A stretch of 64,000 bases of DNA from an uncultured Eubacteriales bacterium (GTDB lineage: Bacteria > Bacillota > Clostridia > Christensenellales > Aristaeellaceae): the NCBI GenBank assembly GCA_902800625.1, contig CADCFG010000013.1, positions 124,001-188,000 of the forward strand, in the 5' to 3' direction. The number at the start of each line of letters is the position of its first letter. The stretch's first letter is position 1. The translations under genes were made by a program, and so were the position numbers. Shown here piece after piece: positions 7,624-15,199 of this stretch. The notes under the pieces are model-generated. The model was not told where the DNA came from, ran no database searches, and saw only the letters and a list, made by a program, of their open reading frames with translations.

Positions 7624-8442
7624 ATGTCCATCTGGATATTGTTGGCCATCGTGCTGGCGGCGCTGGCCTTTCTGACCCATCCCAGCCTGAACTATGTGAA
7701 GAGCCGCAGGTGGCAGGGGGAGAGGTTTGCCCATCGGGGGCTGCACGATTTGGAGAAAGGCATCGTGGAGAATACGATGGCCGCCTTCGAGGCCGCCCGG
7801 GACGCGGGCTTCGGCATGGAGCTGGACGTGCAGTTCTCAAGGGACAGGCAGATCATCGTGTTCCACGACGACGACCTCCTTCGGCTGGCGGGCGACGCCA
7901 GGAAGGTGTGGGATGTGCCGCTCAAGGAGCTGCAGGCCCTGCCCCTGGCCGGGGTGGATAACGCGCGGATCCCCACCTTCCATCAGGTGCTTGAGGCCAT
8001 CGACGGGAAGGTGCCGCTGCTGATCGAGATCAAGAACGGCCCGTACAACGGCCCGCTGTGCCGGGCGCTGATGGAGATGCTGGAGGACTACGAGGGGGAG
8101 TACCTGGTGGAGTCCTTCAACCCGCTGATCGTGTTCTGGTTCCGGCTGCACGCGCCGAAGCTGGTGCGCGGGCAGCTGGTGGACGCCATGCCCTCGTACC
8201 GGCCGGCGGTGAACAGCGTGGCGGCCTTCTTCATGGCGGGGCTGCTGGCCAACTTCCTGTCCCGGCCCAACTTCGTGGCCTACAATGTGAACGCGCCGCG
8301 GTTCTTCTCGCCCCACTTCCAGCGCTTCCTGTTCCGCACACCCATGGCCGCCTGGACCGTGCGGGACGGCCAAACGGCGGCGCTGATCGAAAAGCGCGGG
8401 GAGATCAGCATATTCGAGGGGGCGGGAAGGCCGAAGGGGTGA
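7624..8442 (+). CDS. Membrane-anchored glycerophosphodiester phosphodiesterase
   Basis: A 272-residue GDPD-family protein. Start ATG 7624 follows GGAGGG at 7612-7617. Residues 2-20 are a hydrophobic segment (SIWILLAIVLAALAFL), so the enzyme is probably membrane-tethered. The catalytic TIM barrel starts with FAHRGLHD (general His), then ENTMAAFEAARDAGFGMELDVQ carrying the metal-binding Glu/Asp pair, then VFHDDDLLRL with the second catalytic His. These enzymes hydrolyse glycerophosphodiesters from lipid turnover to glycerol 3-phosphate and an alcohol. It is slightly longer than soluble UgpQ because of the anchor. It has its own promoter and appears monocistronic. Confidence 0.9.
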   Translation: MSIWILLAIVLAALAFLTHPSLNYVKSRRWQGERFAHRGLHDLEKGIVENTMAAFEAARDAGFGMELDVQFSRDRQIIVFHDDDLLRLAGDARKVWDVPLKELQALPLAGVDNARIPTFHQVLEAIDGKVPLLIEIKNGPYNGPLCRALMEMLEDYEGEYLVESFNPLIVFWFRLHAPKLVRGQLVDAMPSYRPAVNSVAAFFMAGLLANFLSRPNFVAYNVNAPRFFSPHFQRFLFRTPMAAWTVRDGQTAALIEKRGEISIFEGAGRPKG

Positions 8443-8483
8443 CGCCCGGGGACTTCGCGAGCACGGGCTTCAGGGAAAGTGAT

Positions 8484-8556
8484 AGATCCTTCGCTTCGCT
8501 CAGGATGACACAGATTGCATTTGCAGGGTTGTCATGCTGTGCGAAGCGAAGGATCT
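8484..8556. repeat. Inverted dispersed repeat (AGATCCTTCG family) between convergent genes
   Basis: Arms AGATCCTTCGCTTCGC (8484-8499) and its complement (8541-8556) flank a partly paired centre (TGACA / TGTCA). The same motif recurs at 46505-46574 and, with longer arms, at 55845-55945. It lies between two genes that converge, where a long hairpin could end transcription from both sides, though U-tracts are poor. Confidence 0.8.
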
Positions 8557-8574
8557 TTTGGTTTGGTTTGGCTG

Positions 8575-9360
8575 TCATTCGCCGAACATCAGGTGGACCA
8601 TCTTCACGGCGTACTCATCCCAGAATTTGTCGTCATGGCTGCCGGGGGATTCAAAGTACTGGTGCGCGACGCCGCGATCCGTGAGGAAGCGGTGGAACCG
8701 GCGGTTGTTCTCCAGCAGGAAGTCCTCGGTGCCGCAGGCCATGAAGATCTGGGGCAGGGGGCGGCGGGCGGCGAGCAGCTCGTCCACCAGCACCTCCGGG
8801 TTGACCCTGCGCTGCGGGGCGGTCTCCAGGTCGCCGAAGCATTCGCGGTAGTATTCGTAATTGGCGTGGGTGTCGGGGTCGCCCGGCTTCATGTGGGTCT
8901 TGTCGTGGATGATGAGGGCGCTGGACAGCGCGGCGACCTTGCCGAAGCGGTCGGGCCAGGCCAGCGCGGTGTGCAGCGCGCCGAAGCCGCCCATGGACAG
9001 GCCCATGATGCAGGTGTCCTCCGGGGAGAGGGTGAGGCGGAAGGTCTTTTCGACGTAGGCGGGCAGCTCCTCGCCCAGGAACGTGCCGTAGCGGTGGCCG
9101 GTGGAGAGGCCGTCCACCCAGAAGCTGTTTTCGCCGCTGGGCATGATGATGGCAAAGTTATAGAGGGTGGCCAGGTGCTCTGGCACCCAATTGTAGGCCG
9201 AACCGGTGTAGCCGTGGAGCAGGAACAGGGCCTTCATGGGCAGGCCGGCCCGCTTTTGCGGGGGCTGCCAGGCGTCGTTGAAGTCGTTGGGCAGGATCAT
9301 CTTGAAGGTGACCGGGCGGCAGAGGCAGTTGGAGTAGAATTCGATTTGAAGATGGGCCAT
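8575..9360 (-). CDS. Alpha/beta-hydrolase esterase, esterase D / tributyrin esterase type
   Basis: A 261-residue serine esterase. The start is ATG 9360, preceded on the minus strand by AAGGAGGT; open reading upstream lacks a site. Diagnostic parts are LFLLHGYTGSAYNWV (oxyanion region), the nucleophile elbow GLSMGGFGALH, and the late Asp (GTEDFLLE) and His (ESPGSHDDKFW) completing the triad. The protein resembles S-formylglutathione hydrolases and the tributyrin/feruloyl esterases of Firmicutes that remove acyl groups from small esters. There is no signal peptide, so it is cytoplasmic. Its place beside a glycosidase could mean it deacylates plant-derived sugars, which is speculative. Confidence 0.88.
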   Translation of the reverse strand: MAHLQIEFYSNCLCRPVTFKMILPNDFNDAWQPPQKRAGLPMKALFLLHGYTGSAYNWVPEHLATLYNFAIIMPSGENSFWVDGLSTGHRYGTFLGEELPAYVEKTFRLTLSPEDTCIMGLSMGGFGALHTALAWPDRFGKVAALSSALIIHDKTHMKPGDPDTHANYEYYRECFGDLETAPQRRVNPEVLVDELLAARRPLPQIFMACGTEDFLLENNRRFHRFLTDRGVAHQYFESPGSHDDKFWDEYAVKMVHLMFGE

Positions 9361-9400
9361 GGGGACCTCCTTGTGGGGTGGATTGGGAGGAAAGGATGGG

Positions 9401-9452
9401 GGGAGACGACCTCTTCCGGCGCTTTGCGTCACCTTCCCCTAAAGGGGAAGGC
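9401..9452 (+). repeat. 52-bp dispersed palindromic repeat, copy 2
   Basis: Near-identical to 1981-2032 (two differences). It lies between the esterase start and the end of the radical SAM gene, both on the minus strand. The internal CTTCCCCT-A-AAGGGGAAG palindrome can form a short hairpin. Confidence 0.8.
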
Positions 9453-9473
9453 GGGAGAACGGCGTGGGTGATG

Positions 9474-10598
9474 CTACAGCACGATGTCGTCTGGCCGGTA
9501 GCCCTCGGGGAGAGGCTCTTCCCGCAGGAAGGGGAAGTCGGGGTCGGAGAGGATGGGCAGGAAGGCCGCGTAGGGGATGGAGGGGAACTCCATGCCGTAG
9601 GCACTGGCGCCGAACCAGCCGCCCTCGTGGGCGCGCAGGTTCAGGTCCCGGGCGAACTTGGTTCGGTTGCAGCAGTCGTGGACGGCGATGGACCAATGCT
9701 CCTCGGCAGCGCGGCGCATGAGCTTCAGCGTCAGTTCGTGGCTGAAGGTGGGGGAGAGGTAGCCCTGGCGGTAGATGTACATGTTCTCGCCGAGGTAGTT
9801 TTCGATGTTGTTGGGGTTCAGATGCAGCTCCGCGCAGTTCATGAAGTCCAGGCCGGTGGCGAGGATGGCGGACTGCTTTTTGAGGAATGCTTCGTAGAGC
9901 TCGGGGGTCATGGGGGTCTCGATGCCCACCATGGGGATGTATTTCTTCGCCGTGGCGATGGCTTCGATCACCCGGTCGGCGCAGCCGCTGGCCCCCAGGT
10001 TGAAGCGCAGCTCATTGAGGCCGGCCTCGCCCAGGGCGCGCAGGTTTGCCTCGGTGGCCAGGGTGCCGTTGGTGTACATGTGCTGGTAGACGCCGGCATC
10101 GTGGAACCTGCGGATGATGCCATAGTACTTCTCGATCTCCATGAAGGGCTCGAGATAGACATAGGCCACACCGGTGGGCGTTTTGCCCATGGAGAAGAGC
10201 AGCGGCAGGTCGTCCTCGCGGAAACGGGAACCGCCGATCTCCCAGTAGCCCTCGCCAATGGGGGGCTGGAGGTCCATCTCGCCGTAGTCATAGCAGAAGC
10301 GGCATTGGAGGTTGCAGCGGTTGGTCTTGCGCACGGCGCTCAGGCCCGTGCCCAACAGGCAGCTTTTGCAGCCTCTGGGGAAGCGGGCGTCGTCGCCCAC
10401 ATAAGTGGTGCGGCCTGCCAGGGATTTGAGGCCGGGGACCTCAGAGCGCAGCTTTTCGATGCGCGCTTCCTCGGCCAGCTCGATCTGCGACAGCGTCGCC
10501 AGGGCGATCTCCTGCTGTCGGGGGAGCAGGGGCTCGTCGTCGGGGAGCTCGGCGAAGAAGGTGAACCAGGCGAGGGCGTCGGCTTTGGAGATGAGCAT
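9474..10598 (-). CDS. Radical SAM protein of unknown substrate
   Basis: A 374-residue radical S-adenosylmethionine enzyme. The iron-sulfur motif CNLQCRFC (Cys-x3-Cys-x2-Cys) stands near residue 94, unusually late, after a helical N-terminal region of about 65 residues and an extra Cys pair (RGCKSCLLG) just before it. The barrel continues with AYVYLEPFMEIEKYYGIIRRFHDAG and HMYTNGTLA, features of the radical SAM fold. A C-terminal part holds further Cys residues (NCAELHLN, HDCCNRTKF) that might bind an auxiliary cluster. The start has AGGAGG eight bases upstream. No substrate peptide or pathway partner is adjacent, so the reaction is unknown. Confidence 0.85.
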   Translation of the reverse strand: MLISKADALAWFTFFAELPDDEPLLPRQQEIALATLSQIELAEEARIEKLRSEVPGLKSLAGRTTYVGDDARFPRGCKSCLLGTGLSAVRKTNRCNLQCRFCYDYGEMDLQPPIGEGYWEIGGSRFREDDLPLLFSMGKTPTGVAYVYLEPFMEIEKYYGIIRRFHDAGVYQHMYTNGTLATEANLRALGEAGLNELRFNLGASGCADRVIEAIATAKKYIPMVGIETPMTPELYEAFLKKQSAILATGLDFMNCAELHLNPNNIENYLGENMYIYRQGYLSPTFSHELTLKLMRRAAEEHWSIAVHDCCNRTKFARDLNLRAHEGGWFGASAYGMEFPSIPYAAFLPILSDPDFPFLREEPLPEGYRPDDIVL

Positions 10599-10630
10599 GG
10601 GGATTGCCTCCTGTAATCGGGTTTATTGAG

Positions 10631-10789
10631 ATAAGGGGACGGTTCCTTATCTCATTATTCGGATGTTGTTAGTGAGATAGGGAACCGTCCCCTCGTCTCA
10701 AAACAGATGAAAGGGAATAGGAGGTATTCCCCTATTCCCGCAGGTGCTCCTTGTCTCACATCAAGAAAGTGAGACAAGGAACCGTCCCC
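10631..10789. repeat. Nested palindromic repeat array (GGGGACGGTTCC units)
   Basis: Three copies of GGGGACGGTTCC occur here, one direct (10635-10646) and two inverted (10681-10692 and 10778-10789), each beside a GAGATAAGG or GAGACAAGG motif. The first and second form a large hairpin; TCCTTGTCTCAC (10748-10759) pairs with 10769-10780; and GGGAATAG (10713-10720) pairs with CTATTCCC (10732-10739). Most of the gap between the phosphofructokinase stop and the radical SAM start is thus palindromic. I recall similar units as widespread REP-like elements in Clostridia, from memory and unverified. Confidence 0.8.
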
Positions 10790-10804
10790 AAATCTCATTT
10801 TCCG

Positions 10805-11878
10805 TCAGTCGCCGAAGCTGATGCCGAGCATCTTGGCTTCCTTGATGATGGAGGCGTCGGGATCGACCATCTTCAACTTGCCGGCCACGTCCTTCAGCGG
10901 GACCTTGACGATCTCGCGGTTCTTGTAGCCCACCATGAAGCCGTACTCCTTCTTGAGGATCAGCTTGCCGGCCTCGGAGCCGAGGCGGGACGCGAACACG
11001 CGGTCATAGGGGCAGGGCGCGCCGCCGCGCTGGGTGTGGCCGGGAACGGTGACGCGCACGTCGTAGCCGGTCTTCTTGGTCAGCTTCGCTGCGATCTCGT
11101 AGGACACGGACGGATAGGGGGATTCGGCCAGCTTCTTGGCGTACTCCTTCTTGGACAGCTTGGCGTCCTTCTTGGAGATGGCGCCTTCGGCCACGGCCAG
11201 GATGGTGAAGGAGGCGCCGCGGTCGTGGCGTTCCTTGATCTTCTCGGCGATCTTGTCGATATCGTAGGGGATCTCGGGGATCAGGATGATGTCCGCGCCG
11301 CCCGCCATGCCGGCGTTCAGCGGCAGCCAGCCCACCTTGTGGCCCATGATCTCCACGATGAAGATGCGGCCGTGGGAGGCGGCGGTGGTGTGGATCATGT
11401 CGATGCAGTTGGTGGCGATGTCCACGGCGGACTGGAAGCCGAAGGTCATGTCGGTGCCCCAGAGGTCGTTGTCGATGGTCTTGGGCAGGGTGACCACGTT
11501 CAGGCCCTGCTCGCTGAGCAGATTGGCCGTCTTGTGGGTGCCGTTGCCGCCGAGGATTACCAGGCAGTCCAGCTGGAGTTTATAGTAGGTCTGCTTCATG
11601 GCGGCCACCTTGTCGATGCCGTCCTCTTCGATGACCTCGATCGTCTTGAAGGGGGTGCGGCTGGAGCCGAGGAAGGTGCCGCCCTTGGTGAGGATGCCGG
11701 AGAAGTCGTCATAGGTGAGCAGGCGGAAGCGGCCATGGATCAGGCCCTGGTAGCCGTTCAGGAAGCCGTACATTTCCACTTCCTCGTTGGAGTTGAACAG
11801 GGTCTTTGCGACGCCGCGCATGGCCGCGTTCAGGGCCTGGCAATCGCCGCCGGAGGTCAACATACCGATGCGGATCAT
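10805..11878 (-). CDS. pfkA: 6-phosphofructokinase
   Basis: A 357-residue phosphofructokinase catalysing the committed step of glycolysis. Start ATG 11878 has AGAGGTG upstream. Family landmarks: IGMLTSGGDCQALNAAMRG at the N-terminus, ILGGNGTHKTANLL, PKTIDNDLWGTDMTFGF (with the catalytic TIDND Asp), EIMGHKVGWL, and GHTQRGGAPCPYDR. Two positions separate ATP from pyrophosphate users. Here GGNG keeps the small Gly typical of ATP enzymes, while Lys precedes TIDND as in PPi and group III enzymes. I lean to an ATP-dependent group III enzyme but cannot exclude PPi. It runs divergently from polyphosphate kinase. Confidence 0.92.
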   Translation of the reverse strand: MIRIGMLTSGGDCQALNAAMRGVAKTLFNSNEEVEMYGFLNGYQGLIHGRFRLLTYDDFSGILTKGGTFLGSSRTPFKTIEVIEEDGIDKVAAMKQTYYKLQLDCLVILGGNGTHKTANLLSEQGLNVVTLPKTIDNDLWGTDMTFGFQSAVDIATNCIDMIHTTAASHGRIFIVEIMGHKVGWLPLNAGMAGGADIILIPEIPYDIDKIAEKIKERHDRGASFTILAVAEGAISKKDAKLSKKEYAKKLAESPYPSVSYEIAAKLTKKTGYDVRVTVPGHTQRGGAPCPYDRVFASRLGSEAGKLILKKEYGFMVGYKNREIVKVPLKDVAGKLKMVDPDASIIKEAKMLGISFGD

Positions 11879-11943
11879 GGGGAAGACACCTCTTTCTGTC
11901 AATCTTTTATGCTCTCGTTAAAACGGAAACATTACTTTAACAT

Positions 11944-11972
11944 ATTATAGCGCATTTTTATCGGCATGGCAA
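11944..11972 (-). promoter_or_regulatory. Promoter for phosphofructokinase
   Basis: On the minus strand, TTGCCA (11967-11972), a 17-base spacer and TATAAT (11944-11949). Transcription would start near 11937, leaving a leader of about 60 bases before the ATG at 11878. Confidence 0.8.
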
Positions 11973-12000
11973 GCCCTGAAAGGCGAAAATCGACGATATC

Positions 12001-12012
12001 ACACAATTGTGT
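12001..12012. promoter_or_regulatory. Perfect palindrome ACACAATTGTGT, possible operator
   Basis: A 12-base perfect palindrome in the space between the divergent phosphofructokinase and polyphosphate kinase promoters, 29 bases upstream of the pfk -35 and 25 bases upstream of the ppk -35. The position suits a regulator of both genes, but no regulator is known for it here. Confidence 0.35.
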
Positions 12013-12036
12013 CCATGTTTTTTCGGGGATTGCAGG

Positions 12037-12065
12037 TTGGAAAAAGGGAGGAGGCATGGTATAAT
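12037..12065 (+). promoter_or_regulatory. Promoter for polyphosphate kinase
   Basis: TTGGAA (12037-12042), a 17-base spacer and TATAAT (12060-12065), with an extended TGG ahead of the -10. The start near 12072 rules out the in-frame ATG at 12009 and makes the ATG at 12075 nearly leaderless, which supports the GTG at 12108 as the start codon. Confidence 0.75.
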
Positions 12066-12107
12066 AAGCATAACATGAATAATTATGCCCTTCGGGAGGT
12101 CACAGAA

Positions 12108-14324
12108 GTGGAAAACGCACCCATTGTGAAGCGAGACATGAGCTATACCCAGAACCGGGAGTTGAGCTGGCTGAAGTTCAACGAGCGGGTGCTGGCGCAG
12201 GCGGTCGACCCCAGCGTGCCGCTGATGGAGCGGCTGCGGTTCGTGTCGATATTCACCAGCAACCTGGACGAGTTCTTTATGGTGCGCGTGGGCAGTCTGA
12301 TCGACATGGACATGCTGGCCCCGGAGGAGAAGGACAACAAGAGCGGCATGACGCCCAAGGAGCAGGTGAGCGCCATCTGCGCGGCGGTGCGGCCGCTGAT
12401 CGAGCGCCGGGACGCCATCTATCGGGAATTGACGGCGGCGCTGGACAACGCCGGGGTGTCGGAGGCGACCTTCGACGCGCTGACCAGCAGCCAGAAGGCC
12501 TATGTGCAAGAGTATTACAAGGAGAACATCCGTCCGCTGCTGTCGCCCCAGGTGATCGACCGGAGCCATCCCTTCCCGCACCTGAAGAACAAGGCGCTGT
12601 ACGCGGCGGCGCTTTTGACGCTGAGCAGCAAACCCGCGGGCGGCAAGGACAAGGACAAGGAGAAGGGCAAGGACAAGGGAGGCAAACAGGAGGGCGGCAA
12701 GCAGGCCGCCGGGGGCAAGCAGAGCGCGATGCTGGGCATCGTGGACGTGCCCACCACGCTGCCGAGGGTCATCAACCTGCCCGGCGGGGAGGCGCGGTAC
12801 ATCCGCACCGAGGCCGTGATCGCCGCCCACATGAAAAAGATATTCAAGATCTACGACGTGGGCGAGCAGGCGGTGGTGTCCATCACCCGAAACGCGGACA
12901 TCAGCCTGAGCGAGGAGCACTACGACGAGGAGAACCCGGATTTCCTGAACTACATGCGCACGCTGCTGAAGAAGCGGGACCGCCTGGCCCCGGTGCGCCT
13001 GGAGCTGGAGGGCAAGGCACCCCGGCTGACCAAGCGGCTGTGCGAGTTTTTGAAGCTGGACGCGGAGAGGGTGTACAGCTGCGCCTGCCCGTTGAAGCTG
13101 GATTACATCGACCAGATCGAGAAGGCGCCGGGCGGGCTGTTCAACGCGCCGCACACGCCGGTTTACCCGGATTACCTGATCCCGGACAAGCCCATCTGGG
13201 AGCAGGTGGCGCAGCGGGACGTGCTGCTGTTCTATCCCTACCAGAGCATGCAGCCGTTCCTGGATCTGTTGAGGCAGAGCGCCAAGGACCCGGACGTGCT
13301 CTCGATCAAGATCACGATCTACCGGTTGGCGCGGAACTCCGCCATCGCCAAGGCCCTGTGCGCCGCGGCGGAGAACGGCAAGGAGGTCACCGTGCTGATG
13401 GAGCTGCGCGCCCGGTTCGACGAGCAGAACAATATCGACTGGACGCTGGAGCTGGAGGAGGCGGGCTGCCGGATCATCTACGGGCCGGAGAACTTGAAGT
13501 GCCACGCCAAGCTGTGCCTGATCACCCGCAGGGAGCGGGGCGGGCTGGGATACATCGCCCAGATCGGCACCGGCAATTACAACGAAAAGACCTCGACCCT
13601 CTACACGGACTTCTGCATGATGACCGCCAACCCGGACATCACCCGGGACGCGGTGAGCTTCTTCGAGAACATGCTGATCGGCAACAGCGCCGGGGAGTAT
13701 GCCAAGCTGCTGGTGGCGCCGTTTTCCATGAAGAACCGGATCATGGAGATGATCGACGAGCAGATCGCCCGGGGCGCGGACGGACGGATCCGCATCAAGG
13801 CGAATTCCGTGACCGACCGGCAGCTGATCGACAAGTTGAGCGAGGCCAGCTGCGCGGGCGTGCGCATCGATCTGATCATCCGCGGCATATGCTGCATCGT
13901 GCCCGGGGTGCCGGGGAAGACGGAGAACATCACCGTGACCTCGGTGGTGGGCAGGTTCCTGGAGCACAGCCGGATCTACGCCTTCGGCGAGGGGCTTGAG
14001 ATGAAGCTGTACCTGTCGTCGGCGGACTTCATGACCCGCAACCAGGACAGGCGCGTGGAGGTGGGCGGCCCGGTGCGGTCGCCGGAGATCAAGCAGTTCC
14101 TGGAGGAGTATCTGAACCTGCTGCTGGCGGACAATACCCGGGCCTGGCGGCAGCACAGCGACGGGGTGTATACCCGGCTGACGCCCGGCGAGGCGGAGCC
14201 CATCGACGTGCAGGCGTGGTACATGAGCCACCCGATCGAGTTTGCGAAGTCAGCCGTGCCGCGGGAGACGCTGCACAAGCGGATCCGCAAGTGGTGGGGG
14301 TTCAGGAAGCAGGCGGAGGGTTAA
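12108..14324 (+). CDS. ppk1: Polyphosphate kinase 1
   Basis: A 738-residue PPK1 that reversibly polymerises the gamma-phosphate of ATP into inorganic polyphosphate. The start is GTG 12108, with GGGAGGT eight bases upstream. The N-domain opens with YTQNRELSWLKFNERVLAQA and SIFTSNLDEFFMVRVG. The catalytic region has the phospholipase-D-like motif KCHAKLCLI near residue 465, which carries the autophosphorylated His, and later IRGICCIVPG. An insertion of about 30 residues made almost only of Gly, Lys, Asp and Gln (about residues 176-206) interrupts the head region and is unusual. Length otherwise fits the family. It appears monocistronic; repeats follow its stop. Confidence 0.95.
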   Translation: MENAPIVKRDMSYTQNRELSWLKFNERVLAQAVDPSVPLMERLRFVSIFTSNLDEFFMVRVGSLIDMDMLAPEEKDNKSGMTPKEQVSAICAAVRPLIERRDAIYRELTAALDNAGVSEATFDALTSSQKAYVQEYYKENIRPLLSPQVIDRSHPFPHLKNKALYAAALLTLSSKPAGGKDKDKEKGKDKGGKQEGGKQAAGGKQSAMLGIVDVPTTLPRVINLPGGEARYIRTEAVIAAHMKKIFKIYDVGEQAVVSITRNADISLSEEHYDEENPDFLNYMRTLLKKRDRLAPVRLELEGKAPRLTKRLCEFLKLDAERVYSCACPLKLDYIDQIEKAPGGLFNAPHTPVYPDYLIPDKPIWEQVAQRDVLLFYPYQSMQPFLDLLRQSAKDPDVLSIKITIYRLARNSAIAKALCAAAENGKEVTVLMELRARFDEQNNIDWTLELEEAGCRIIYGPENLKCHAKLCLITRRERGGLGYIAQIGTGNYNEKTSTLYTDFCMMTANPDITRDAVSFFENMLIGNSAGEYAKLLVAPFSMKNRIMEMIDEQIARGADGRIRIKANSVTDRQLIDKLSEASCAGVRIDLIIRGICCIVPGVPGKTENITVTSVVGRFLEHSRIYAFGEGLEMKLYLSSADFMTRNQDRRVEVGGPVRSPEIKQFLEEYLNLLLADNTRAWRQHSDGVYTRLTPGEAEPIDVQAWYMSHPIEFAKSAVPRETLHKRIRKWWGFRKQAEG

Positions 14325-14349
14325 GCCCTCCGGCACCGCGTGAGTGGAG

Positions 14350-14432
14350 AGGGGACCTCATCCGTCACGGCTTCGCCGTGCCGCCTTCCCCAAAGGGGAA
14401 GGCTGGGTGGCGGCGCAACGCCGCCCCTACGG
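14350..14432 (+). repeat. Composite dispersed repeat after ppk1
   Basis: A divergent relative of the 52-bp repeat (GACCTCATCCGTCACGGC, then CTTCCCC-AAA-GGGGAAG) is fused to a GGCGGCGCAACGCCGCCCCTAC palindrome of a second family also seen near 19031, 23391 and 43748. It fills the gap between ppk1 and the DUF308 gene; no gene is seen in it. Confidence 0.7.
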
Positions 14433-14553
14433 GGTGTCGGAGGATTTGGAAGGCGCGAAACACCCCTTGCGGGATGCAGGGGAGGGCCTGAAAAGGCGTT
14501 GGGGCGGGGTTTCAGTCGAAACGCCGCAGGCACAATGGAAAGGATGTTGATTT

Positions 14554-15102
14554 ATGGACAAGCTGAAGTTCAGGTTTGAGAGGTTCAACAAGAACAACGT
14601 GCTGCTGTCGATCCTGATGGTGGTGCTGGGGCTGGTGCTGTTCATCTGGCCGGGGCAGACCCTGGCGGTGGCGGGGCGGATCCTGGGTATCGCGCTGTTG
14701 GTTGGCGCGGCGGTGTCCGGCTATACATGGTACAAGGACCGGAACAAGCCCGGCTCCAATTATACCACGCTGGCCATCGGGATCCTGTGCCTGGCGGCGG
14801 GGCTGATCGTGCTGATCGCGCCCAAGGGCGTGGTGGCGCTGCTGCCGAGGCTGATCGGCGTGTTTATCGTGGTGAACGGCGTGATCAACCTGGCCCAGGC
14901 GCTGGAGCTCAGGAACGTGGGCCAGGGCAGCTGGACCTCCACGCTGGTGATGGCCATACTGACCATCCTCGCGGGGGCGTTTCTGGTGTTCTTCGCCTCG
15001 ACGGTGGTGGACGCCGTCGTGATGGTGATCGGCGGCGTGCTGGTCTACAACGGCGTGTCGAACATCTGGATCGAGAGCCGGTTCAAGAAGATGGGGAGAT
15101 AA
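14554..15102 (+). CDS. DUF308 (HdeD-like) integral membrane protein
   Basis: A 182-residue membrane protein with about six hydrophobic helices in pairs, for example VLLSILMVVLGLVLFIWPG, ILGIALLVGAAVSGYTW, LAIGILCLAAGLIVLIAPKG and TLVMAILTILAGAFLVFFAS. The repeated pattern 'helix - WPG/PKG turn - helix' is typical of DUF308/HdeD proteins, which are linked to acid or general stress in some bacteria but have no known biochemical activity. Start ATG 14554 follows GGAAAGGA. The gene ends at a clear intrinsic terminator (15132-15177). Confidence 0.82.
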   Translation: MDKLKFRFERFNKNNVLLSILMVVLGLVLFIWPGQTLAVAGRILGIALLVGAAVSGYTWYKDRNKPGSNYTTLAIGILCLAAGLIVLIAPKGVVALLPRLIGVFIVVNGVINLAQALELRNVGQGSWTSTLVMAILTILAGAFLVFFASTVVDAVVMVIGGVLVYNGVSNIWIESRFKKMGR

Positions 15103-15131
15103 GGATTGAAGCAGTGGTCAGTGGAAAAGAG

Positions 15132-15177
15132 CCGCCCTTCGCGTGACGGGATGCCGCGCGAAGGGCGGTTTGTTTTT
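15132..15177 (+). terminator. Intrinsic terminator after DUF308 gene
   Basis: CCGCCCTTCGCG (15132-15143) pairs perfectly with 15157-15168 and is followed by TTTGTTTTT. It is oriented for the plus strand and lies 30 bases after the stop, in a convergent gap. Confidence 0.92.
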
Positions 15178-15199
15178 GGAAGGACTTGAGAGGCTGGAT

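Noticed and set aside
10805..11878. Firm call as pyrophosphate-dependent phosphofructokinase
   Set aside because: The Gly in GGNG favours ATP and the Lys before TIDND also occurs in ATP-using group III enzymes, so the donor cannot be fixed from sequence.
12009..12107. Upstream in-frame ATG codons as the start of polyphosphate kinase
   Set aside because: The first lies before the promoter and the second nearly at the predicted transcription start without a ribosome site; GTG 12108 has a good one.
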